Assembly: GCF_002005105.1 (NCBI RefSeq)
Contig: NZ_MSCV01000003.1
Coordinates: 1-64,000, forward strand
Reading direction: 5' to 3'
DNA length: 64,000 nucleotides
From: Methylocaldum sp. 14B
GTDB taxonomy: Bacteria > Pseudomonadota > Gammaproteobacteria > Methylococcales > Methylococcaceae
Below, piece by piece: positions 31,688-40,565 of this stretch (positions within the stretch are counted from its first letter, which is position 1; each line of letters begins with the position of its first letter). Both the position numbers and the translations under genes were made by a program. The notes under the pieces were generated by a model that saw nothing but the letters and a program-made list of their open reading frames with translations, did not search any database and was not told the origin of the DNA.

Positions 31688-32851
31688 TTATATGACGCGG
31701 GCGGAAAGCACTCCCTTGATGGCCCGGATATGTTCCAGCGTTTCGGCGGGCACCTCGGTATTGAGGTCGATGAGCGTATAAGCAAGTTCACCTCTCGACT
31801 TGTTCAACAAATCGAGAATATTGAGGTTAGCGTCAGCCAGCGCACCGGAAATCTGCCCTACCATCTTGGGCACGTTCTCATTCGCTACTCCGAGGCGGAC
31901 GCCCTCGGTCCGCGGCATGACCACGTCCGGAAAATTCACCGAGTGTCGGATGTTACCGTTTTCCAGAAAATCCCGCACCCTATCGGCCACCATTACCGCA
32001 CAGTTTTCCTCGGCTTCGGCGGTGGAGGCACCGAGATGCGGGAGTACGACTGCGCGGGGATGGTCCAGCATGGCGCGCGAAGGAAAGTCGCATACATAAG
32101 CGGCGAGATGGCCTGCGTTCAAAGCGCCGTACACGCTGGCGTCGTCCACGATGCCGGCGCGAGAAAAATTGAGCAAGACCGCCCCTTTCTTCATGATGCC
32201 GATTCGTGCCGCATTGACGAGGTGGCGCGTCTGGTCGTTCAGCGGCACGTGCAAGGTCAGGAGGTCGACCTTCGCAATCAAATCGTCGATGCTCGCGGCC
32301 CGCGCAACCGACGAAGACAGCTGCCAGGCGCTTTCGACGGTAAGCAGCGGATCGTAACCGATCACATGCATGCCCAAACCCGTCGCCGCATTGGCCACTC
32401 TTACGCCAATAGCGCCCAGTCCCAAAACCCCCAAGGTCTTGCCCGCCAGCTCGAAACCGGCGAATTGTTTCTTAGTTTTTTCGACGCGGTGATGAATCGT
32501 CTCGTCGTCGCCCTCCAACTGGCGGGCAAAGTCCCAAGCCGTACAAATGTTGCGGGCCGCCAATAGCATCCCCGCAATGACCAACTCTTTCACGGCATTG
32601 GCGTTGGCGCCCGGTGCATTGAACACCGGAATGCCGCACTTCGAATACTCCGCGACGGGAATGTTGTTCACCCCGGCGCCGGCACGTCCCACCGCCTTCA
32701 CCGATTCCGGGATGGGCACGCCGTGGAGGTTATGGGAGCGCAGCAGTATCGCGTCGGGATGCTGAATTTCCGACGCAATCTCGTAACGGTCGCGGGGCAG
32801 TCGCTCTAATCCGGCCACCGAGATGTTGTCGTAGGTGAGAATCTTGAACAT
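31688..32851 (-). CDS. serA: D-3-phosphoglycerate dehydrogenase family protein
   Basis: First step of serine synthesis, 3-phosphoglycerate to 3-phosphohydroxypyruvate. The 387-residue product has the NAD-binding GLGAIG (residues 144-149), RAGAGVNNIPV, NFSRAGIVDD with catalytic Arg231, LPHLGAST with catalytic His272 and a C-terminal ACT domain (about 315-387). In the FPTEP/FPTED place, where the family has the third catalytic residue (Glu269 in E. coli), the protein reads FPSRA (Arg259). It is 4 bp after serC and 9 bp before pheA. Homology and serC linkage argue for SerA despite this change. Confidence 0.9.
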   Translation of the reverse strand: MFKILTYDNISVAGLERLPRDRYEIASEIQHPDAILLRSHNLHGVPIPESVKAVGRAGAGVNNIPVAEYSKCGIPVFNAPGANANAVKELVIAGMLLAARNICTAWDFARQLEGDDETIHHRVEKTKKQFAGFELAGKTLGVLGLGAIGVRVANAATGLGMHVIGYDPLLTVESAWQLSSSVARAASIDDLIAKVDLLTLHVPLNDQTRHLVNAARIGIMKKGAVLLNFSRAGIVDDASVYGALNAGHLAAYVCDFPSRAMLDHPRAVVLPHLGASTAEAEENCAVMVADRVRDFLENGNIRHSVNFPDVVMPRTEGVRLGVANENVPKMVGQISGALADANLNILDLLNKSRGELAYTLIDLNTEVPAETLEHIRAIKGVLSARVI

Positions 32852-32855
32852 GAAA

Positions 32856-33938
32856 CTATCCGTGTCTGCGCTCGAACTCGCGCATGAATTCGATTAAGGC
32901 ATCGACTCCTTCTTCAGGCATCGCGTTGTAGATGCTAGCCCTGAATCCACCTACCGACCGGTGCCCCTCCAGGTTCACTAATCCTGCTGCTTTGGCTTCG
33001 GCCAAAAACGTTTTTTCCAGGTCCGCTTTCGCCAGCCGGAACGGGACGTTCATGCGGGAACGATAAGCCGGCTGGATGGGGTTCGAATAGAACGTCGAAC
33101 CGTCGATAGCGGCGTACAGTTTTTCCGCCTTACGGATATTGCGCGCTTCGACGGCAGCCAATCCGCCCTGATCCCTCAGCCACTCCAACACCAGGCCCAG
33201 CAAATACCAGTTGTAGGTCGGCGGCGTATTGAGCATGGAACCGCTGTCCGCCTGCTTCTTATAGTCGAAGATCGACGGCGTACCAGTCAGGGCCTGCCCG
33301 ATCAGATCTTCGCGCACGATCACCACGACGATACCGGCCGGCCCCATGTTTTTCTGCGCGCCGGCGTAAATCAGGCCGAATCGGCCGACATCCAGCGGGC
33401 GCGACAGGATATTGGACGACATGTCGCAAACCAGCGGCAGCCCGGCCGAGTCAGGAACATCCTGGAATTCGACCCCGCCGATGGTTTCGTTGGCGGTGTA
33501 ATGGAGATAAGCCGCATCCGGATCGATGCGCCAATCGGAGCGAGGCGGAACAGTCGTAAAGCCGCTTTCCTTGGAACTCGCCGCAATAGCGACCGAGCAG
33601 TACCGCTCGGCCTCGGAAACGGCCTTCTCCGACCAGAGGCCGGTATTGACATAGCAAGCCTTGAATTTTCCCCGAAGAAGATTCATTGGGACCGCCGCGA
33701 ATTGTCCGGTCGCGCCACCTTGTAAAAACAAGACTTTGTAATTCGCCGGAATCGTCAGAAGCTCGCGCAGGTCCGCCTCGGATTTCTCGGCGACGGCGAC
33801 AAAATCTTTGCCGCGGTGACTCATTTCCATGATCGACATACCAGTGGAATGCCAATCCGGCAACTCTTCGCGCGCGCGGAGCAACACCGGCTCGGGAAGC
33901 ATGGACGGTCCCGCGCTGAAATTGTAAACCCTAGCCAT
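32856..33938 (-). CDS. serC: Phosphoserine aminotransferase
   Basis: PLP enzyme making phosphoserine from 3-phosphohydroxypyruvate and glutamate; also used for pyridoxal phosphate synthesis. ATG 33938 ([19 protein letters not shown]) gives 360 residues, the family length; the frame runs on upstream inside gyrA and is not used. [17 protein letters not shown] and the PLP-lysine segment [12 protein letters not shown] are present. The start overlaps the end of gyrA by eight bases. Confidence 0.97.
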   Translation of the reverse strand: MARVYNFSAGPSMLPEPVLLRAREELPDWHSTGMSIMEMSHRGKDFVAVAEKSEADLRELLTIPANYKVLFLQGGATGQFAAVPMNLLRGKFKACYVNTGLWSEKAVSEAERYCSVAIAASSKESGFTTVPPRSDWRIDPDAAYLHYTANETIGGVEFQDVPDSAGLPLVCDMSSNILSRPLDVGRFGLIYAGAQKNMGPAGIVVVIVREDLIGQALTGTPSIFDYKKQADSGSMLNTPPTYNWYLLGLVLEWLRDQGGLAAVEARNIRKAEKLYAAIDGSTFYSNPIQPAYRSRMNVPFRLAKADLEKTFLAEAKAAGLVNLEGHRSVGGFRASIYNAMPEEGVDALIEFMREFERRHG

Positions 33939-36510
33939 CGTCGCCCTCCTGGTCTTCATCCGTTTCCGCCAACTCGTCGTTTTCGCCCTCAAGGACCGGA
34001 ATCCTGTCCACTCCGACGACTTTTTCACCCGGACTGAGGCGGATCACCGTCACGCCTTGAGTATTGCGCCCGAGTTCCCGAATCTCTTCGACCCGCGTCC
34101 GCACCAGCGTGCCGGCATCGGTGATCAGCATGATCTCGTCCGAATCCTGAACGAGTACGGCGCCGACTACCGAACCGTTACGTTCGCTGGTTTGGATGGC
34201 GATCACGCCTTGGCCGCCGCGGCGGTGTATCGGAAAGTCGCTCAGCGCCGTACGCTTGCCGAACCCGTTTTCGGTAATGTTCAGCACCGAACCCTCGGTG
34301 CCGATGATGAGGGCAATGATCTTCTGGCCGTCGTGCAGCGTCATGCCGCGGACGCCGGTTGCGCCACGCCCCATGGGCCGCACGTCCTCTTCCTCGAAGC
34401 ACACGGCCTTGCCCGCATTGCTGAACAGCATGACATGCTGCTTGCCGTCTGTGATGGCCACGTTCACCAAGTGATCGTCCTGCCGCAGATCGATGGCGAT
34501 TTTCCCGGACGGGCGCGGACGCTCGAACTCCCGCAGCCCCACTTTTTTGACGATACCCGAGGCGGTCGCCATGAAAACGTAATGGCTTTCGTCGAATTCC
34601 CGAATCGGGAGGATGGCATTGATGCGCTCGCCCTGCTCCAGCGGCAGCAGATTGACGAAAGGCTTGCCGCGCGACACGCGGCTGGCCGAAGGCAGCTCGT
34701 AGACCTTGAGCCAGTACACCTTGCCCACGCTCGAAAAGCACAGAATGGTGTCATGGGTGTTGGCCACGATGAGTTTTTCGATGAAATCCTCTTCCTTGGT
34801 GGTCGCCGCCGCCTTGCCGCGCCCGCCCCGCCGTTGCGCCCGGTAGGCGCCGAGCGGCTGCGATTTCACGTAGCCTTCGTGGGAAACCGTGACCACCACG
34901 TCTTCCTCGGTGATCAGATCTTCCGCGGACAAATCGAGACGGTCCTCGATGATTTCGGTGCGACGCTTGTCGCCGAACTGGTCGCGGATGGCGACAAGCT
35001 CGTCGCGGATGACTTCCATCAATCGCTTGTCGCTGGCCAAAATTTCGAGGAGCTCGTCAATCTGCGCCAACAGCTGCTTGTATTCATCGATGATCTTGTC
35101 CTGCTCCAGCCCGGTCAGGCGGTGCAGACGGAGATCCAAAATTGCCTGCGCCTGCTCCGGCGACAGGTTGTAACCGTGTTCGGTCAGACCGTAACCGGCC
35201 GCGAGGTTTTCCGGACGGGACCGCATTGCGTCTTCCACCCTGGCCAGAAGATCCGAAACCACGCCGGGACGCCAGGTGCGCTCCAATAGCCGCTGTTTCG
35301 CTTCCGCAGGATTGGGCGACGTCTTGATCAGTTCGATCACTTCGTCGATATTCGCGAGAGCGACGGCCTGACCTTCCAGGATATGCGCACGTTCGCGCGC
35401 TTTTCGAAGATCGTACAGCGTGCGCCGGGTGACGACTTCGCGGCGATGATCGATAAACGCCGCGAGCAACTCCTTGAGGTTCAGACAGCGCGGACGTCCG
35501 TCCAGCAAGGCCACGGTATTGATGCCGAACACGCTCTGCATGGCGGTCTGCTGATAGAGATTGTTCAGCACCACTTCCGGCACTTCGCCGCGCTTGAGTT
35601 CGATCACCATGCGCATGCCGTCCTTGTCCGACTCGTCGCGCAGCCCGGAAATGCCCTCCAGCTTCCCCTCCTTGGCCAGCTCGGCGATTTTTTCCATGAG
35701 CCGGGCCTTGTTCACCTGATACGGCAACTCGCTGACGATGATGCTGGTGCGTCCGCCGTCTTCCTCGAAATCGCAGCGGGCACGGATGTAAATGCGGCCC
35801 CGGCCGGTGAGATAAGCTTCACGGATGCCGCTCGCCCCATTGATGATGCCGGCTGTGGGAAAATCCGGTCCCGGGATGTGTTCCATCAGTTCGGCGATGC
35901 CGGCATCCGGATTCTCGATCAGCAACAAGCAGGCGCTGATGACTTCGGTGAGATTGTGGGGCGGGATATTCGTCGCCATGCCCACCGCGATGCCTGCCGA
36001 ACCGTTGATGAGCAAGTTCGGAATGCGCGTGGGCAGTACCGAAGGCTCTTTTTCGGATTCGTCGTAGTTCGGGATGAAATCGACCGTCTCTTTCTCGAGA
36101 TCGGCGAGCAATTCGTGCGCAATGCGGGCCATGCGCACTTCGGTATAACGCATGGCCGCCGGCGGATCGCCATCGACCGACCCGAAATTGCCCTGACCGT
36201 CGATTAGCATATAGCGCAGCGAAAACGGCTGGGCCATGCGCACGATCGTGTCATACACCGCGGCGTCGCCGTGCGGATGGTATTTACCGATGACGTCACC
36301 CACGACGCGGGCAGACTTCTTGTAAGGCTTATTCCAATCGTTGCTCAGCTCGTGCATGGCGTAAAGCACGCGCCGATGTACCGGCTTCAAACCGTCACGC
36401 ACATCCGGCAAGGCGCGCCCCACGATCACGCTCATGGCGTAATCGAGATAGGACTGTTTCATCTCGTCTTCGAGACTGACCGGAATAATTTCTTTGGCGA
36501 AGGAAGTCAT
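33931..36510 (-). CDS. gyrA: DNA gyrase subunit A
   Basis: Breaks and rejoins DNA in the gyrase tetramer. ATG 36510 ([18 protein letters not shown]) gives 859 residues. The catalytic Tyr122 is in AAMRYTE, numbered as in E. coli. The C-terminal pinwheel has the GyrA box QRRGGRGK, confirming GyrA rather than ParC, and an acidic tail. In the quinolone-resistance region the protein reads [10 protein letters not shown], so it has Ala83 where E. coli has Ser83, with Asp87 kept. It heads the serC-to-ihfB supraoperon and lies behind a hairpin cluster. Confidence 0.98.
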   Translation of the reverse strand: MTSFAKEIIPVSLEDEMKQSYLDYAMSVIVGRALPDVRDGLKPVHRRVLYAMHELSNDWNKPYKKSARVVGDVIGKYHPHGDAAVYDTIVRMAQPFSLRYMLIDGQGNFGSVDGDPPAAMRYTEVRMARIAHELLADLEKETVDFIPNYDESEKEPSVLPTRIPNLLINGSAGIAVGMATNIPPHNLTEVISACLLLIENPDAGIAELMEHIPGPDFPTAGIINGASGIREAYLTGRGRIYIRARCDFEEDGGRTSIIVSELPYQVNKARLMEKIAELAKEGKLEGISGLRDESDKDGMRMVIELKRGEVPEVVLNNLYQQTAMQSVFGINTVALLDGRPRCLNLKELLAAFIDHRREVVTRRTLYDLRKARERAHILEGQAVALANIDEVIELIKTSPNPAEAKQRLLERTWRPGVVSDLLARVEDAMRSRPENLAAGYGLTEHGYNLSPEQAQAILDLRLHRLTGLEQDKIIDEYKQLLAQIDELLEILASDKRLMEVIRDELVAIRDQFGDKRRTEIIEDRLDLSAEDLITEEDVVVTVSHEGYVKSQPLGAYRAQRRGGRGKAAATTKEEDFIEKLIVANTHDTILCFSSVGKVYWLKVYELPSASRVSRGKPFVNLLPLEQGERINAILPIREFDESHYVFMATASGIVKKVGLREFERPRPSGKIAIDLRQDDHLVNVAITDGKQHVMLFSNAGKAVCFEEEDVRPMGRGATGVRGMTLHDGQKIIALIIGTEGSVLNITENGFGKRTALSDFPIHRRGGQGVIAIQTSERNGSVVGAVLVQDSDEIMLITDAGTLVRTRVEEIRELGRNTQGVTVIRLSPGEKVVGVDRIPVLEGENDELAETDEDQEGDDG

Positions 36511-36680
36511 GAGGGAGTGCTGTACCGTAAAGGAGCCGCGCCGCTTCAGATACGCCGCGTAAATAACCAACCGGCATTATAACCGTTGAGGCGTGGCCGC
36601 TCCACTAAAGCAGGAACGACAGTTGTTCACCGTCCCTGTGCATAAGATTGTGGACCGACCTTAGATAGGCAATCTAAATC

Positions 36681-36832
36681 ATTATTAACCCGGCCTATAA
36701 ATATAGGCCGGGTTAATCCGGGGCAGGGATGCCCCGGCGCGGCGACAAGCCGCGTGAGCCCAGGCCGGGCTTGTACCGGCCTGGGCGGCGGCCCGAAATA
36801 CCAGGAGGGTATTTACGGGCCTGATTAATAAT
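36681..36832. repeat. Cluster of five adjacent hairpins bounded by an outer inverted repeat
   Basis: In order: a 34-bp palindrome with 16-bp arms and an AA loop (36684-36717, ATTAACCCGGCCTATA arm); CCGGGGCA/TGCCCCGG (36718-36737); CGCGGC/GCCGCG (36738-36754); GCCCAGGCCGG/CCGGCCTGGGC (36758-36786); GGCCCG-AAATACC / GGTATTT-A-CGGGCC (36790-36821, one bulged A). The ends ATTATTAA (36681-36688) and TTAATAAT (36825-36832) are complementary, so an outer stem can form instead of the first palindrome. It lies between the herA end and the gyrA start. A REP-like or other non-coding element is the likely class; function unknown. Confidence 0.8.
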
Positions 36833-36889
36833 ACCTAAGACATTCAAGAAAATGGCGGAAATCTGGCCAGTACCGGACAAGCACCCGGC

Positions 36890-38545
36890 TTACCGCCCCT
36901 GCCGCCTCCATCGATCGACGATACCCTCGATGTCTAAATCTTCCGGACCGGACTTCCACGCCGAATAGAAATCCGCGTCGTTGCTGTTGGGCGTCGGGTC
37001 GGGCTTATAAATCTGGGTCCGGGTAGGGAGTGGGATGGCCTCGCCGAGGATCATGGCCTCGCCCCGGCTGAGAGACGTCAGGATATCGACCAAATCGGAC
37101 TCGCCCTCCGGCACCAGCTTGCGCACATAGTCCTGGTCGTCGGGATTGGTAATGCGCAGGCAGATGTACGTGCCGCATTGCGACAATACCGTTTCCGACA
37201 ACTCGTGGGGCCGCTGACTGATAACCCCCAAACCGACACCGTACTTGCGCCCTTCCTTGGCGATCCGCTCCATGGTCTTGCGAGTGCCTTCAAACTGGGT
37301 GTTGGACTCACGGGGAATATAGGCATGAGCTTCTTCGCAGACCAGGAGAATGGGAAACTCTCGGTTGAACGGGTTCCAGTAATTGAACTCGAAGGCCAAG
37401 CGCCCGATCTGCGCGGAAACGGTCGGACGCACGTCGAAAGGTACCGGGCTCAAGTCGATAATCGTGATCTGACATTTGGGGTCGCCCAATCCGACGAAAT
37501 CCCGCAGCAGCCCGGGCAGACTCTCCGAGCGGTTCCGTCTTACCGGATTGAGCAGAAAATCATAGCGCACGTCATTGAGCCGGCTCAGCAGCTTGACCAG
37601 AAACTCGTCGAACTGGCCGAACAGCGGGCCTTTGGTCTTGCCGAAATCGGTGCGGAATTCATTGGCTTCCTTGAAGCTGTCGTAAACCTCCTGTAACGAG
37701 AAATAAATTGGCGAGTCGAGCGAGATTGTTTCCAAATCCAGGGATTTCGCCGATTTTTTCTTCAACTCGTAAATCGTCTCGCGCAGGAAAGCAGTCTGTA
37801 TGGCAGCTCCCGGGTCGTTGCGATCGATCAGCAGGTCGAGCAACTCGGCGAAAGTCATCAGCCAATAAGGAATTTCCAGGGCTCGGGCGTCGAGATAACG
37901 CGTCTGTTCCGGCTTAAAGGCGGAATGGAGAGCCCTGCTCCTATCCTTCCAGCAATATTCGCCGTGCAAATCGAGCAGGATGATATGCGCGTTGGGCATG
38001 GCATCGACCATGCGCTGAATCAAACTTGCCACCGACCATGACTTGCCGGAGCCGGACTGCCCGAGAATAGCGAAATGGCGACTGCACAAAGCCGACGGAT
38101 CCAGGTAAACGCCGGTCGAGGGATGGCTGCGGAGATAGCCGGGATTGAACCGATACTGCCGGTAATTCGCGAAAATCGAATCGATCTCGTCCTCGGCCAC
38201 GATGTGCACTTCGGCGCCGGGTGTCGGAAAATGCCTTACACCGCGCTGGAACACGCCTTCATCGGTAATTTGTCCGAGCGGCGTAAGCGCGACCAGGCTG
38301 CCGGCCGCGGAACGGCATATTCGACCACCGGAACGATCTGCTTCTACATGATTGATCAGCGCCAAGGATCGAAAACCGTGCTGACGGATCGATACGTAAG
38401 ATCCCGGTTGTCCGACCACTTTGAGCTCACCGTCCACCGACACAGTCGGGCAAAAGCCTTCTTCCTCGCTCAATAGCTTGGCTACGAATTGACCGTTGCG
38501 AACTTCCAGCAAATGACCAATCAGCGTATCGGTGTGTTCGGACAT
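36890..38545 (-). CDS. HerA-like ATP-binding protein (DUF87)
   Basis: A 551-residue HerA/FtsK-superfamily ATPase. An N-terminal HAS-barrel-like region (about residues 1-130) is followed by Walker A GQSGSGKSWSV (about 168), Walker B PILLVCEEAHAYIP, the sensor SQRPHELSETVLSQCGTY and an arginine-finger region near the end. Archaeal HerA works with NurA in end resection; bacterial forms also occur in defence systems, for example with SIR2 or DUF4297 partners. No NurA or defence effector is next to it here, so a lone housekeeping role is as likely. Divergent from the chemoreceptor gene. Confidence 0.85.
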   Translation of the reverse strand: MSEHTDTLIGHLLEVRNGQFVAKLLSEEEGFCPTVSVDGELKVVGQPGSYVSIRQHGFRSLALINHVEADRSGGRICRSAAGSLVALTPLGQITDEGVFQRGVRHFPTPGAEVHIVAEDEIDSIFANYRQYRFNPGYLRSHPSTGVYLDPSALCSRHFAILGQSGSGKSWSVASLIQRMVDAMPNAHIILLDLHGEYCWKDRSRALHSAFKPEQTRYLDARALEIPYWLMTFAELLDLLIDRNDPGAAIQTAFLRETIYELKKKSAKSLDLETISLDSPIYFSLQEVYDSFKEANEFRTDFGKTKGPLFGQFDEFLVKLLSRLNDVRYDFLLNPVRRNRSESLPGLLRDFVGLGDPKCQITIIDLSPVPFDVRPTVSAQIGRLAFEFNYWNPFNREFPILLVCEEAHAYIPRESNTQFEGTRKTMERIAKEGRKYGVGLGVISQRPHELSETVLSQCGTYICLRITNPDDQDYVRKLVPEGESDLVDILTSLSRGEAMILGEAIPLPTRTQIYKPDPTPNSNDADFYSAWKSGPEDLDIEGIVDRWRRQGR

Positions 38546-38987
38546 AACGGACCCCTAAAAAGCGCCTGTAAGAAAACCGGAGCCTCCAGCCGGTTCGGTC
38601 CGACGGCTGGGAGCCGCCGCTCGCTCCGATCCCGACAGTCACTGTAGAACTTCTGGAGAACTGGCCCAAAAGTTAGACCAGTTCGGCGAATATGCGAATC
38701 GGGCCGGTGCGATTCGGCCTGCGCCGCCGCTCTTGGCGCCGCTCGCTTCCTACTATCCGAACTGCCTCGCTGGCAGTACAAGGACCAGGGAAACGCCAGC
38801 GCTAAAAATAAGAAATTTCTTGTTTCCTCCCACCTATACTCTAGGCCGTCATCCCCATGGTCCCCGGATTTTTCCTAACACCAGCGCGGATGGCCTTTTC
38901 GCAACGTGAACGAACCCTGCCTCGACGATGCAAACGGAACGCGCGCCCGCGCTTTGCCTGCCGAGCGGACTGAATAAAGGCTTCTCT
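38546..38987. other. Divergent intergenic region between herA-like and aer-like genes
   Basis: About 440 bases with no supportable gene. A TATACT at 38835-38840 is a fair -10 box for the rightward gene, but no good -35 is at the right distance. An imperfect GC-rich inverted repeat (AGCCTCCAGCCG with CGGCTGGGAGCC) lies near 38580-38624. Nothing else identified. Confidence 0.35.
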
Positions 38988-40565
38988 ATGAAAATCAATC
39001 TTCCCGTCACTGCAAACGAATCGACGTATCCCGCCGGTACACAACTGATCTCGACTACCGATCTTAAGGGAATCATCACTTACGCGAACAAGGACTTTCA
39101 GGCAGTCGCCGGGTTCACCGAACAGGAGCTATTGAATAAGAACCACAATATCGTTCGACATCCGGATATGCCGCCGGAAGCGTTCGCCGATCTCTGGACC
39201 ACCTTGAAAAACCGGACCCCTTGGATGGGCATCGTCAAAAATCGATGTAAGAACGGCGACTATTACTGGGTGGACGCATTCGTTATGCCGATGCTGGATA
39301 AAGACCGCATAATCGGCTACGAATCGGTGAGGGTGAGTCCTTCACGGGAGTACGTTGCTAGGGCCGAAGCGCTCTACCGGTCGTTCCGCGAAAAAAAGTT
39401 CAAGCTGCCTTCGCTGCTCCGATTGAGCTTCTCGGCGAAAGCGTTCGTCGGATTTCTCGTCGCCATGGCGCCCCTGCTAGCGCTCGGTTTTACCGGAGCC
39501 GGCGCACAACCCGTGTTTTATGCGGCAGCCGCCGTCAGTGTGGCCCTCTCGTTATTCATGGCACGTCTTCTCACACGGCCGCTCACCCAGGCTGCGAATT
39601 TCTCCAAGCAGTTCATCGACAACGGCATCGCCCGAAAGGTCTATGCCGGAAGAGATGATGAAGTGGGCCAATTGCAGACCGCTATCGTCTCCTTGCAGGC
39701 TAGGCTGCGAACCGTAATCGGGCGCTTCGATGATGCCGCCGCCCGGCTCCAGGACATGGCGACTCACGCCCGGCAGGCTGCGGGCCAGACCAGCAACGAC
39801 CTCACCCATCAGCAGTCGGAGATCGCCATGGTAGCGACGGCGGTCGATGAAATGACGGCAACCGTTCAGAGTATCGCCCGCAATGCCGCAGAAGCCGCTT
39901 CCGCAGCCGACCGCGCGACCCATGCAGCCGGCAAGGGCAAGCATGCCGTGGGGCAGACCAGCGTTGCAATCGACGACTTGGCCCATGAGGTCGAGAATGC
40001 CGCACAGGTGATAGAAAAACTGGAACAAGAAAGCAGAGGCATCGATGTCGTAGTCAACGTGATCCGCGACATCGCCGACCAAACCAATCTGTTGGCCTTG
40101 AACGCCGCCATCGAGGCTGCGCGCGCGGGCGAGCGGGGACGCGGTTTCGCGGTCGTTGCCGAAGAAGTACGCAAGCTGGCGTCCACCACCCAGAGTTCGA
40201 CCCGGGAAATCCAGAAAATCGTCGAGCGGCTGCAGAAAGAAGCCCAGGAAGCCACCGCCGTTATGGAGAAAGGCCGCCGGCAAGCTCAAGTGAGCGTGCA
40301 ACAGGCGGAGGTCTGCAATGAAACGCTTTCCGAGATCACGCGAGCGATTGAAGAAATCAAGGATATGAATGTGCAGGTAGCAAGTGCCGTGGAGGAGCAA
40401 TCCTGCGTCACTCAAGAAATCATGCGCAACGTTGAAAACATCAACCAAAAAACCACGAACATCGCGAAAGAGGCTGAGCGGACCGCCAACACTAGTGAAC
40501 AAGCGTTACAGTTGGCTGTGGATCTTGAAAACCTCATGAACCGTTTCGCCCAGGCCGACGAATGA
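38988..40565 (+). CDS. Aer-like PAS-domain methyl-accepting chemotaxis protein
   Basis: Energy or redox chemoreceptor. ATG 38988 has AAAGG upstream and gives 525 residues. Domains: PAS with [16 protein letters not shown] and [10 protein letters not shown], as in the FAD-binding Aer PAS (about residues 15-125); a hydrophobic hairpin of two helices (about 155-200); HAMP (LLTRPL onwards); and the cytoplasmic signalling domain with the hairpin tip [19 protein letters not shown] and [15 protein letters not shown]. There is no periplasmic domain, as in Aer. Its stop overlaps the start of the GGDEF/EAL gene (ATGA). Confidence 0.92.
   Translation: MKINLPVTANESTYPAGTQLISTTDLKGIITYANKDFQAVAGFTEQELLNKNHNIVRHPDMPPEAFADLWTTLKNRTPWMGIVKNRCKNGDYYWVDAFVMPMLDKDRIIGYESVRVSPSREYVARAEALYRSFREKKFKLPSLLRLSFSAKAFVGFLVAMAPLLALGFTGAGAQPVFYAAAAVSVALSLFMARLLTRPLTQAANFSKQFIDNGIARKVYAGRDDEVGQLQTAIVSLQARLRTVIGRFDDAAARLQDMATHARQAAGQTSNDLTHQQSEIAMVATAVDEMTATVQSIARNAAEAASAADRATHAAGKGKHAVGQTSVAIDDLAHEVENAAQVIEKLEQESRGIDVVVNVIRDIADQTNLLALNAAIEAARAGERGRGFAVVAEEVRKLASTTQSSTREIQKIVERLQKEAQEATAVMEKGRRQAQVSVQQAEVCNETLSEITRAIEEIKDMNVQVASAVEEQSCVTQEIMRNVENINQKTTNIAKEAERTANTSEQALQLAVDLENLMNRFAQADE

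Noticed and set aside
38521-38781. 86-residue frame opposite the herA start
   Set aside because: Arg/Ser-rich translation typical of non-coding GC-rich DNA, with no start signal or family likeness.
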